From Pascua guehoae (lineage: Eukaryota > Basidiomycota > Tremellomycetes > Trichosporonales > Trichosporonaceae): 64,000 bases of DNA. Under the pieces are notes generated by a model. It was not told the origin of the DNA. It did not search any database and saw only the letters and a list, made by a program, of their open reading frames with translations. Below, piece after piece: positions 12,241 to 23,690 of this stretch (position 1 is its first letter; each line of letters starts with the position of its first letter). Location of the stretch: positions 1,982,364 through 2,046,363 of the forward strand of contig BCJX01000006.1 in assembly GCA_001600415.1 (NCBI GenBank). The letters are read 5' to 3'. A program made the translations under genes and the position numbers.

Positions 12241-13764
12241 GGTGGCAATGAACGGACAAGAGGTGGTGGGGGTGCAAAGTCAAAGTCGGTGACGTTTGGA
12301 TGAGAAATAGCCTTTGGAATGGCTTTGGAATTCCGCACCGGCGCAGCGAGCGGAACAAGTTGACAAACTAACCTCCAAGGCCGAGTGGCGGCCAGCCAGT
12401 GGGAGCGGACACAATTCGAACTCCGCACGCGGGGGTGGTTGTGAAAATGCATCAGCTGCAAGCTGGCGGATGGCCGAGGTCCGGGGCCGGCGCCGAGCTG
12501 CGAGCCGAGGTCGGCTTGCCGAAATGCCCACTGCCGCAAAAGGACCGCGGCTGGCATCTACTCGAACAATTACTCGCGATCCGCAGAGTTGTCCTGCTGT
12601 AGGATACATACGCTCCTGCCTCGTGCCTTGTGCTGCATGTGCTGGTAACAGTTGTTTATCGGCCGACCATGCATGATCATGAGCGGTTAGAAGCCTGGCG
12701 CCTGCGTCACAGAGTGGTAGTCACCGTCAATGCACTCGGAGGATGATGCGGCTGTCTGCAGAATCGGCCCCAGAGACCCGTCAAATACATGGGAGATTCT
12801 ATAGTTTCCAACATGGGTGGGTGGTGTTCCGGCAAGACACACCATTTGATGACACCCGACCTCGCGAACGCGGCCGTCTGTTCGATTCCTAGTCGAGTCG
12901 AACAGGCCCCCGACGTAAATATATGCGCCAAGGTCCAAAGCTAAAATCCTAAATAATGCGACGCACGGCCGCGCTTGTAGTGAGCGACGGAACGGGGTTA
13001 GGAGAGGTCATTCTTTTTGCCTGTTGCCTTCGAGCTCTTTTTGCCGGGCTCTCTGGGTTCTTCTCCTCTTGATCTATGACCGCATGCAAGACCGGCTTGT
13101 GGTAGAAAAGTAGTACAGAGTGGTACAGTGGGCTTGCCAGTCACAAAGGCCAGCAGGATCGATACTGCTTGTATTTGGTTGCACCTCCCACACGCTTGGT
13201 TCTCGCGGCTACGTACATGTCCACGCCACAAACACACATATACACAGTACGCTCATGTGCTGGCGAGCGCACCCAGTATCATGTCGACGTCGTACGCGCC
13301 GTGACGTGTGCCACTCCTTAAGAGCACAGTGGCCTCGGCCTGGCGACGTCCGGTCTCACGCTGCCGTCTCGGCGACCGACCGTGTCAACTCTGCCAGCGT
13401 CGCGCACTGTGATGCCATAGTGATCATGCAATACATGTGAGGACGGTGATGCAGTCCATCATGCCTAGAGACGGAGACGACTGTCAAGGGCAACGCATGC
13501 ACATTAATGCTCGTCTGTATGCTCTGCTAGCTCTGCTTGAAGTTGACAAGTTGGCCGACGCGGCTATCGCCGTATCGAAGCTGTCTCAGGCACACCACTG
13601 CCACAGGGTTGTCCCGGCCTTTTCCCCCCAGCGTGCAGCGTGCCCAGCAATCAGCCAACGTTAGTCCCCCTTCGTCTCGCGTCTCGACGCCACTTGGCAT
13701 CCATCCTTTCTCCCCCTCCCCCGTTTATCCATCCCCCACACTCTCTCACCATTCCGACGCCACC
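12241..13764. other. intergenic between ferredoxin and phosphatase genes
   Basis: Divergent promoter space of 1.5 kb. No open frame on either strand resembles a protein. The 130 bases before 13765 are pyrimidine-rich with several ccatcc/tctctc stretches, as expected for a fungal leader. Confidence 0.5.
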
Positions 13765-15990
13765 ATGTCATTCCGCGACAAGCCCGAGGACCTGGCCGCC
13801 GCCGCCGACGAGTATGAGCTGTCGTCATCGCGCCTACCATTGCTGTCGCGGTACGGCGACGGTGGCCGGTCTCCGGACCCCGAGGGCGGTCTGAATGTCG
13901 GCGGGGGGCGACGCCGCCTCCGCCGCCGGGGTCTGATCATTGGTGGTGCCGTGGCGATGAGCTTGATTGTGCCCATGGGCGTGCTCGCGTGCATGCCCGG
14001 TGCCAAGCTGGGCGAGTGGGAGGTGCCATCTGTCAACGGCTGGAAGCACGGAGGACCGGGGCAGGACCCGCACTTTCCGACATAGTGGGTGGCGAGCCAA
14101 CACTGATAGCCATCTCGAGTGCGTGTGACGCGTTGTGCTGACTGGTAGTGTTGGATACCCGGGCCCCACGCCGACAGGTTCAGAGTGAGTCCAGGTGTTA
14201 CACAGAAGCGAACCAGAAGCTGACATGGTCACCAGGGCATTCCTCCTGGCGACCGCGTCGGCGCTCCCGCTCTACGACAATGTCCACCCGCTGGTCCCGC
14301 CGAGCAGCGACTCGGATTCCAAGTTTGACATTATCAAGCACTGGGGCAACCTGTCGCCATACCACTCGGTCAAGAGCCACGGCCTGCCCGAGTCGAGCCA
14401 GGTGATTCCCGACGGCTGCACGCTCGACGAGATGCACTGGCTCCAGCGCCACGGCGCGCGGTACCCGACCTCGAGCCCCGGTGGGCCCGCAGGTCTCGCC
14501 ATGCGTCTCCAGACGGCAAAGGGGTGGAGCGCACAGGACGATCTGGAATTCTTGAACGAGTGGAGCTACAAGCTCGGCGCAGAGCTTCTCACGCCCTTTG
14601 GCCGCGCCCAGCTGTACAACCTCGGCGCGGCCGCGCGCATCAAGTATGGATACCTCCTCGACCGCATGGAGGGCCGCAAGCCCGTCTTCCGCACCGAGAG
14701 CCAGGAGTGCGTACATGGCTTTTCTGGGTGTTGTTGGTTCGCTGACAGGACAGCCGCATGCTCCGCTCGGCCCAGAACTTTGCCGCTGGTAAGTGTTGGG
14801 TGGCGGATTACGGTCAGACCATGTCACCTAACCCCAGGCTTCTTCGGTATCCCCGTCGAGGACCAGTTCAACCTTGAAATCATGATTGAGGCGCCCGGGT
14901 TCAACTGCTCACTTTCCCCCTATCACTCGTGCCCCAACGACCTCAAGGTGTACCCACACACGCGCGAGAAGCTCGCACAGTGGGACGCCGTCTTCCTCAA
15001 GAAGGCTCGCAAACGCCTCCAGAAGATGATCAAGGGCTACGAGGTGACGTTGCAGGACGCAAAGGACATGGTACGTGCGGCTGTGATCAAGTATAGAACG
15101 CCGCTGACCCGCAGATGGACATGTGCGCGTACGAGGTAAGCACTACCGTTGTTTGGACCACTCTGCAAGCACATCTGACAACAGACCGTCGCGCTCGGCT
15201 ACTCCAAGTTCTGCGGCCTGTTCACCGAAAAGGAGTGGCGCGGGTACGAGTACCGCAGCGACATTTACTGGTGGTACTCTGCAAGCTTTGGGGCGCCCGT
15301 CGCGCGCGCCGAGGGTCTTGGGTGGCTCCAGGAGCTCACTGCGCGTCTGACGCACACTCCTATCACCCAGTTCAACTCGTCGATCAACTCGACGCTCCAC
15401 AATGACATTCATTTCCCCATCAATGACCCGCTCTATGTCGACTTTACCCACGACACTACCTTTGCTCAGCGTCAGTTGTTCTTTTGCTGAGCCTCAGCTG
15501 ACATCCAGTGCTGCCGACGATGAACCTCACGTCGTTTGCCGCTGCCGGTGCCCCGCCCCTCGACCACATTCCCAAGCACTGGCCCTTCATTGCTTCCAAG
15601 TAGGTGCAGTTTTCGCGTCGACCATTCACCTACTCACCCCAGGTTCTCGCCGTTCGCGACCAACCTGCAGGTGCAGGTCCTCACCTGCGACGCTGGGGCG
15701 CTGTCGCCGCCTAAGGGAAAGGCGGTCGACAAGCGGGCCGACAACGACCGCTACGTCCGCCTCATCCTCAACGACGCGCCCGTTCCGCTTACGGGCATCA
15801 ACGGGTGTGTCGAGGACGCCGAGGGGCTGTGTGCACTCGACGCATTTGTGTCGAGCATGCACACGCTCATTGGCGAGATTGACTTTGCCCACGACTGCTT
15901 CGATGGTGAGCTCGTGTAATGGCTGACGCGCTGACATCAGACTACACGTACGACCCCAACGAGATTGTCAACGGCAGTCCGCGCAGGTAA
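13765..15990 (+). CDS. histidine acid phosphatase (phytase-like), N-terminally membrane-anchored
   Basis: Phosphomonoesterase of the histidine acid phosphatase branch, probably acting in the secretory pathway or outside the cell on phytate or other phosphate esters. Ten exons: 13765-14084, 14149-14184, 14236-14706, 14754-14788, 14838-15070, 15115-15135, 15185-15470, 15509-15599, 15643-15905, 15941-15990; the sum is 601 residues. The catalytic RHGARYP lies at about residue 190 and the proton-donor motif HD is in YVDFTHDTTFA. Conserved Cys and several NXS/T sites fit a secreted fold. The usual signal peptide is replaced by a 55-residue basic cytosolic tail ending RRRLRRR and a hydrophobic segment at about 56-77, so a type II membrane topology is likely. 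Family members usually have about 440-500 residues; the excess is this N-terminal part. Alternative internal starts would lose the anchor, but exon 1 joins in frame to the rest. Confidence 0.93.
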
Positions 15991-16395
15991 TCTCAGCCGT
16001 CTACCGCTCAGGTAATCTCGCCCACATCTCAACGTCTAGACCAACGTGTCCAGACAGACAGCTTTTGTTCCTATATGACCCATCTCTTTTTGCTGTAAAC
16101 CTGCTCTTGCTTGTGAACCAGTCTCGCGCCCCCGCACCACCCCAGCCGCGGGCCGCGTCTACCGAATCTCTTATACCCTGGCGTTGTACGAATGCATTGG
16201 TGAAACATGCAGTAGCAGTGCTACGTCTATCGATGCTGCTGGTATTACACGGTGGAATTGCAGTGGTCAGAGTGGTGCCGCCATCTCGCGAGTGAGACAC
16301 TCGCGTCTTCTCTCCCTAAACTTGAACCTCGCCGCCCTTGATCTCGTCCTTCCTCTCACACCTTCCTTCGCTCCCCACCCAGTCGCCTCTCACAG
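15991..16395. other. convergent intergenic spacer
   Basis: A 405-base spacer between the 3' ends of the phosphatase and the FLX1-type carrier. No coding signal is seen. It presumably holds both polyadenylation regions, but no clear signal stands out. Confidence 0.5.
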
Positions 16396-18760
16396 CTAAA
16401 CAATCCGCTCCCGCTCCCGCTCCCTCGCATCCTTCTTGACCGCCAGCCGGCGGAACAACCACACGAGATTCTCATACACGACAAACGTCGTACACGTGCC
16501 GGGCAGGATACGCAGCGCATTCGTCCCCAACCCCTTGTAGAATGCCAACAGGCCCTCGCGCTTGTACGTGTTTGCAATGACGCGCGGAATGGTCAGGTCG
16601 GGTCCTGGCGCGCCGTTCTGGATGCGCGCGCGGACCACCTGGTAAGGGTACGTGAGGGCAATGGCGACGAATTTGGACGTGCCGCTTGCGAGAATGTATT
16701 CCGTGTTGGTCTGCGTGTGAGCGTTGGGCCGGGACGTTGGATGGTTGTGGAAGCAGTAGATGATTCTCTCTATTCTGTGGATCTGATCGTGCGCGTTCTT
16801 TCCCCACCATCTGCTTGGCTACTCGATGTGTATCTGCCCTCCGCTGCCATGTTCCACTTGCACCGCCACGGCTCCGCTCTGCATCTTCGCAACGCCACGT
16901 GTGCACCATTGTGCGCCACTGCACCAGCGTGCGCACATTCGGCACAGCACACTCCGTCCCGATCGTCCCATGACTCTCGACCACACTGCACATTCACTCA
17001 ACCCACCCCATCGACAGAACTCGTAGCCTCACCCCAACCTCTACATCCAAAGGCGGCACCCCCCCACGGACCCCAAACACAAACTCGAACACAAACACAA
17101 ACACAACTCACCAACTTTTCATCCTCGTGGCGCCACTGCTTGCCCTGCTGCGCAAACCGGCGCTTTTTAATGTCCACCCGCCGCCGCTTGATTTCCTCAT
17201 AGGTGGCAAACTGGATCGAGCCGTTGGACACGCCAATGAGCGCGAGGAGCGAGCCGCGGTACAGTCCGCGCATGCCCTCAGCTTTGTAGATGCGCCGGAA
17301 CGAGTCTGGGGGTTAGCCAAGGTCAAGGGTGGGCGCTTAATGGGGGCGTTGGATGTTCGTTGGTGGGCCGTGGGGGTTGAGTTGGGCAGAGAGGAGACGG
17401 AAGGATGGATGGGAACGAGTGTGGCGCGAGTAGCGTGAACCACCACACTTCCCGACGAACTGCCTCGGCAGCCATCTCTGCGGCATCTGGCTGGCACGGC
17501 TGCTTCACAGCCATCCGGCTGGCTGTACCCCATCCACAACGACTCTGGCGCATTCGTCCTCGACCCCATACTCTCCGAGCCAGCACGACCACAGTCCCCC
17601 GACTCTACCTGTTCCATCGTCCTACTCCCGCCTTGGTCCCCTCCGTCCAAGACCCATCACCCTAGCACCAGCCCCCACGGACTTACCAAACAATCCACTA
17701 TACGCATTCGGGTCATTCCGATGACTCGCAAACACGCGCGTCTTGACGACCCAGATGGGGTTGGTGAGCATGGCTGTGATTGCGCTCGCCTCGGCGGCGG
17801 CGAGGAGGTGCTGCCCCGCGCTCGGTCGGTAGTCTGGGTCGCCGTGCTGTATCCGCTTCTTGAGCATGTTGTAGCTGGGAGTCAGTGTGTGTCTTATAGG
17901 GCGTCGGAGACAGTAGGAAGGGGGAGGGAGCGACGCGCGCGACGCGTGTATGGCGAGGCGCCTGCAAGGACAGGGAGCCTCTAGAGAAGACGGTGGACGA
18001 GGCTCGGCGATCCATCTGCCAACCATGGCCAGGAGCAAGTCCAGGCCGTGTGAAGGCAACAGCCTCTTGGCGCATGGCAATCTCGGCCATGATAGACGGC
18101 ATGCTCTCCTCGCGTTGCGTCCATCTCCTCTTCAGTCCCTGCCAGGGTCCCGATCCGCTTGACCCCCGTCTTCATGTTCGCCACTGTTCCATATCGCTCA
18201 TCATCCCCGCTCTCCAGTCTAGCTCCGCCCACCTCATCTCATTCAGCGACAACGAGGTTTACCCTCCTTGTTGCGCTCATCAACGCGACCCTTTCCCCTT
18301 CCGACCACTCCCCCTGCCAAATCCCTCCAAGCACCAGTCACAACAGACCCCGCGCCAGCACCGAAACCCATACGCAGTACCCCACCCCCTCTACCCTCTA
18401 CCCACACCCACCCACACCACTCACACGACCCCACCCACACGACATCAATAACCCTCACCCACCCCCACAGCCAACCCGACTCACAATAAGAAATACAACC
18501 CCCAACTTCCCGCCCCGCCAACAAGATTCGGCACGAGGCCGCGATACAGACCCCGCCACCCGTCGACCTTGACCGCGTCCGCGAGCACGTCGTACAGATG
18601 CCGTCCAAAGCGTCCCTTTGGTGGGCCCTCGGCGATCTGGAAGCGCACCTTGACCAGGTCGAGGGGGTGCATCACGAGCGTCGCGACGGTCCCTGCACCA
18701 AAGCCTGCGACGGCGTGGTCCTGTTGTCAGCGGGTGTTAGAGATGCGGCGTGGAGTGACG

Positions 18761-18809
<49 letters not shown>

Positions 18810-19115
18810 GGGCAGTGTGGGGGTCTGCTTTGTTATCTGTGGTTGCCTGGAAGAGGGTTGCTATCCCAGCCACAAAGAGGATTGCTACCACAGTCACGAC
18901 TGTACGCCGTGTACAGGTCGAACAAGGAGAGACAGCGCGGGACATGGACGCACAATGGAGATGTCGCCAAAGAGCGAAGGCGGGTGTGCCTGCACTCGCG
19001 CGGCCGAAGATGGTGCAGCCACAGAGCTGGCACTCGGGCTCGAACTCGAACTCGAACTCGAGCCCGAGCCCGAACCAGAGCCAGAGCCAGAGCCAGACGC
19101 CGACGCCGACGACAT
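16396..19115 (-). CDS. FLX1: mitochondrial carrier, FAD/folate transporter type
   Basis: Inner-membrane carrier of the SLC25A32/Flx1 group, which exchanges FAD or folate between cytosol and matrix. Five exons on the minus strand: 18954-19115, 18485-18720, 17687-17874, 17112-17305, 16396-16710, giving 364 residues. The three repeat signatures are PLDLVKVRFQI, PIWVVKTRVF and PYQVVRARIQ. The stretches GWRGLYRGLVPNLVGGAGSWG, LYFLFYNMLKKRIQ and NGSIQFATYEEIKRRR are typical of this subgroup. The N-terminus (MSSASASGSGSG...) is a Ser/Gly tract encoded by a simple repeat and probably disordered; an ATG 54 bases further upstream is also in frame. Introns of 233, 610, 381 and 401 nt are far longer than elsewhere in the window, and the first contains a 44-base poly-G run. 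Substrate is inferred from subgroup motifs. Confidence 0.92.
18765..18808. repeat. poly-G run (44 G) in FLX1 intron 1
   Basis: An uninterrupted G homopolymer on the plus strand (C on the coding strand) between exons 1 and 2 of the carrier gene. Length is likely to be unreliable in the assembly. It could form G-quadruplex DNA. Confidence 0.95.
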
Positions 19116-20064
19116 GGCAGTCAGCTCGGCGGGCGAGGAAAAGTAGCGGTGATCACGCGGTACGTCCAAGTGATCCTGCGGGCGTCCCAGCGTAGCCTAG
19201 AGGAGCCTAGAGGAGCCTGCTAGCAACCAGCTCCTGTCGCGTGTCGCGAGCGGGTCCGGGGTGACAGCCACCGAGGGGAGCAGAGATAGGTCAAGGGGCG
19301 GGAACGGTGTGCGTCGTCGTCCAGCACTGCGCACTCGAAGCCGTGTTGTCCGAAGAATCGCGGTCGATTTGTAGCTGGTTCAAAGTAGAGTGCTGTTGGA
19401 GTGGACGGAGGGCGGATAACGTATCGAGGACGGTGACGTTTGTCGGCACGGTATTGACAAGCAACCTGCCCAACCTACCTGCCAGTTCGAAAAAGTTGGA
19501 TTCCTGGGCGGAGTGGGAAGTGCGCTAGCGTCGTGTGTGCTGTGGCGATGAGCAAATCGGCTAAGTCCCGGAGGGCCGAGGGCCGCTTTGCCCCGTTTTG
19601 CAGTGGGGCGGCATGGCGCACACGTGGGACGGGGCCCCGGTTTGGTATTTGGTTTGTTGTGGACTGTGGACTGTGGTATGGTGTGGATGCTTGAGACTTC
19701 GAATCCTGCACGACGAGTTTGGAATACCTTGTGCCATGGGAGGGTGACGCGCAGCACCGCCGTGCGTCTAGTCTGTCATTGCGTGATGTAGATTACAAGC
19801 ACATGGGGGTTGATTACAGATGACAAGCACATTGGGGGTTGCATGTGGTGGGGTGCCCAGCGTCCAGCCGCGACATCTCGGCCCGAAGACCGTTAGTGTC
19901 CTCTCTCTGACAGCGAGTACACTAACAGTAGTCGGACCGAGTCCCTCCGCTGTCCACCTAGTACACATGCGTTGCCACAAGATGATCACCAGCATCGTAC
20001 CGAATAACCTGCCCGACCTATAATCTCCCATACCCTCGGCGCTACAGTGTAATTGTGCCAACGC
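19116..20064. other. intergenic between two minus-strand genes
   Basis: About 950 bases holding the promoter of the FLX1-type gene and the 3' side of the 142-residue gene. Tandem short repeats occur at 19197-19218 (gaggagcctagaggagcc). No coding signal was recognised. Confidence 0.5.
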
Positions 20065-21016
20065 CTACTTCGTGCAATTCTTGCGCGTCCACTGCACAAT
20101 GGCTTTCAGTTCGTCCCACTGCTTTGCTCGAAGGTCCTCGTCGTCGCGTCCGCGCGCGGCCGCACACGCGTCGACGAATGCCTTTGCGTCCGAGCGAGAG
20201 AGGAGAGGGTGAGATGAGATGGATGAGTACCAGCTGGGTGTTAGCGCGAGAAGGGTGCTGATAGGGGTGAGGGCGCGCTGTAGAACAGGGCCTGTTGGTC
20301 GAAAGGCGTTGACGACGAGCGTGGGGAGGAGGCACCAAGGTATGAGGTCGGGATGGAATCGAGGAAGGTAGGAAAGGACGGGTACCCGCACCGTGCGATG
20401 GACAATTGTGTGCCAGACATGACAACTGCTCACTATTTCGAGTTCCAGTAGTCACCTGATGGGTTAGCATGGCGAGGTGACGAAGAACCCACCCTCGCGC
20501 CGATGCAATGTCGCGTGCAGAAGGTCCGCGGTGGGATCCTGTTGTGAGCTTAGGATTCTTATCGAGATACCTAGCTCACCCCTTCGTCTGCCTGTGCGAT
20601 GAGGTGGCAGCGCTCAATGTCGTCGTTGGCTAGATGCAGGGCTGGAGTTAGTTGGGTGGGGGATGAAGAGAGAGGGATGGCAATTGTAGAATTGATGGAT
20701 GGATAGTGGATGAAGTGAAGAATGAAGGAATGGAGGAAGGAGATAGATGAGATGCAAGGATAGTGTGAATCAGAGTGAGGAAGGCGAGTGGTCGAGGAAG
20801 GCGAGCTACCGAGGAGGTGGAGGCGAGGAAGGCCAAACATCGTGGCCAACCCACAAATCACACGATGAGCTACACGCGGTACTCACCAGCCTTGACGAAC
20901 CGATGCTCATCGACCGCCGCAATCTCCTCAACCAGTTCGGCATCCCACACCTCCTTTGGCTCGAGCACGGGTGGGTCCCGCGCGAGGAGTCGCTTGGCGA
21001 TGGCGTCCGTGGACAT
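20065..21016 (-). CDS. small protein of unknown function (142 aa)
   Basis: Not recognised as a named family. Five exons on the minus strand: 20887-21016, 20580-20641, 20493-20538, 20434-20455 (only 22 nt) and 20065-20233, all with GT-AG borders and exact frame continuity to 142 residues. The sequence reads as soluble and alpha-helical: an N-terminal stretch MSTDAIAKRLLARDPPVLEP, then ALHLANDDIERCHLIAQADEG, a conserved-looking LLHATLHRREGDYWNSKYWY segment, and a C-terminus ending QWTRKNCTK. No signal peptide or membrane segment is visible. The LHRREGDYWNSKYW type of motif gives the impression of an uncharacterised conserved fungal family, but that is from memory of pattern, not a search. The multiple perfectly phased small exons argue that it is a real gene. 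Confidence 0.75.
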
Positions 21017-23690
21017 GGCTAGTGTTGAGAACGTAGAGTGCGACGTTGAGATTGCGGTCGGCGATAAGGCAGGGGCCGTGGGGGTGGTGGAGCGGATGGC
21101 GGTGCGGATGTGGGTATGAAGCAGGACACCGAGTGAACGAGTTGTAGTGCTGAGCATGCAATACGCGCTATGCACTTTACGCTGGTCAGTGGGTTGTTGT
21201 GAATGATTAGATGTGATCAGCAGCTTCAGCAGCCAGCCAGCCATGCGAAGAATCGTCAGTGTTGGTAGAGTCCACCATGTGCCATGACGTAGTGGTGGGT
21301 GGAATTCCCAGTACTGAATGGGCGACCACTTCGGCCTCGTCCGGGTCATCCTTCCTTCACTGTCGTGTCCCAACGGCAGCACAACTTGCGACTGCATACT
21401 GCTTGTAGCTTCAGTCACCGCACGGCTGGCTTGAGGGCAAGACGCACATGTACTCTGATCAGATCAGACTTCTGGTATACAACAGTCAGTCACCCCAGCG
21501 GGGTACGAATCCAGTCTCACAGAGCTTAGAGCTCACTTGTTGCATGGTGTTGGTCTCGCCGCTCATCGACAATGGACATGTCAAGTGAAGATCCTACAAT
21601 TTCTATCTCCAGTCCGCGACGAGCGACAGGTACCTTTATTGTTAAGAGTGGACTGGGTGGATCGACATATGGCCTGTGGACACATTTATCATCGAGGTGA
21701 CAGGTGCAGCAATACTGGTGTCCACTCCAGTGGCGGGAGCCGAAACTGGATGGGAGAAACACACCATGCAAACGTTTCCGTTGACACTGCAGCGTGGTGT
21801 GTTTTTAGGGGTTGGCCGAATATGATTACACTAAATCTCTCGCAGTCTTCAAACCTTCCCTCTGTCTTGGGGCCCCCCAGGCTGATCGCATGAACGACAA
21901 TGTGCTCTGAGGTAGATCTCACTTGGCAACGCGTCATTTATAGCTTGACGTTCTTGACGGTTGCTCATCTGCTAGCTGCCAACACGATAACTGTTGCGCA
22001 CATTCTGCGCTCGTGAAATCCCAAGCCAGCAAACCATACAACTCTGTTGTCCAGGCTGCCGCTTTACCCCTCACGTGGGCGGCACCTTCAACCCTGGCCC
22101 ACGGCCCATGGGCAGACCACGATGCTGACGGCCAGGGTAGGTTCATGACTGCAGGGGTGCACCCAACCGTGTCCAGAGTCTGGACGCCAAGAGACTGGAG
22201 GCGCCCAATGCGCGCCGCGGGCATGGCGGACGAGGCAGGCGAGGGCGGCGCGCACGATAGGACGAATGGCGTCGAGGACTCTGTGGCGAGTGACGCCGTT
22301 ACTCGCCACGGCCGCCAGGATACTCTGTGGCGCGGCACTCGTGGCCAGCATGCAGACCATGACTCGGTGTTCGGCAGTGTGGCTGTGGTACGGTCCTTGC
22401 GGGGGCCGCGGTGGCTGCCCGGTACACTCGTCTAAGCGGGGGCCGGTTGGCGTCGCGACGTGCCCTGCGACGCCCTGCAGGCTGCAGCATTGTCCACAAC
22501 GCCCTGATCCCACGGTCGGCATTGATTCCTGTGTGCATGTTTCTAATGCTACTGTAAACGAAGTGTACACAAACTGTGCTGCTTTGTAAACGATTAAACG
22601 AAGCTATCGTGCGAGCGAGTGTGCAGTTTGCACCCAGACAGCAGGCAGCAGGCAGCTGGCTGGCTGCAGCTGGCTATGTGTCTCAAAAGATGCACATTAC
22701 TCCTGTCTCAGTCTCAGATGCGCAGGGAACCATCAACGCTCTTCAGGCACCGCACTATCAGCTATCAACCTACCACCTCGTTGTGTTCTGTTCGGCACGC
22801 AAGACATTATCATGGGCTAAACCCACGGCCCCACGGGCAAGCGTGGGCTAGCGTCAGCCAGCAACATGTTACACGTTACACCATCCAGTTGGCCAGCTGC
22901 CAGCTGGCCACTTTGGTGCAAGTTTTGTGCAGTTTCCATGAGCCATAACGATGTCTAGTGGCGCATGGCGCAGATGTTACCCCGCACGGCGACTGATCAC
23001 CGCGCCACTCTTGGGCACACGCCTGCAAGCCAAACAATTCATTTTTCGAATGCATGCATGCCCAGTTTGTTATGGCTCAGTGCACGGTGCGCCCCCGCGC
23101 CCGCCCGCAATCCTCGGACATGTGTCCACGGGCCGTCCATGAGTCGTCCCAGTCGCCGCGGATGTCGTGTCGCACGACTCGGTATCAGCTGACTGCAACA
23201 TTACCGGGGCCCTCTGGCTAGCTGCCTAGCGTCCAGCGTTGCTGCGGGGTACGCGTGCGTGCGTGGTCGCAGTGACGCAGCCAAGGGGATGATCGGTTCC
23301 TGCCATGCCCAAAAGTTGTTGAGATCGTCTGGGTGTACCTTTAAAATACCACCGCACACTCCGTCTACCTCGGCAGCTCAACTACCGGCCATTTGTTGTT
23401 GACCCCGCATCCTCTCGTCACCCCCCGCCAGCCCCCCCTCCCGGCCAGTTTACCATACCGCGTCCTCTGGTCACCCGTCGCCAGGGGGTCACTGCATAGC
23501 GCACAGGCAACAAAAAGTCGCGTCCACGCTGGCCTGTCCCAACTTTCCGCGCCGCATCTCCATTGCATCTCTTCACCCCCATCCACAACCGGGCCCCTCC
23601 TCGCCACCGTACACCACCCACAGTCTACCGCTGCTGTCGGTCTCGTGACACACCCGTGGGCACACTCGATTGCACACCTCGAGCCCGACA
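21017..23690. other. long intergenic stretch without recognisable gene
   Basis: Nearly 2.7 kb between divergently oriented genes. The open frames found are Pro/Arg/His-rich readings of GC-rich DNA and none looks like a protein. Palindrome-like ccagctggcc strings occur near 22888. The last 300 bases are pyrimidine-rich and form the leader of the thioesterase-like gene. Confidence 0.5.

Noticed and set aside
18969..19146. Plus-strand open frame with Glu/Pro repeats opposite FLX1 exon 1
   Set aside because: It is the antisense reading of the Ser/Gly repeat in the carrier gene.
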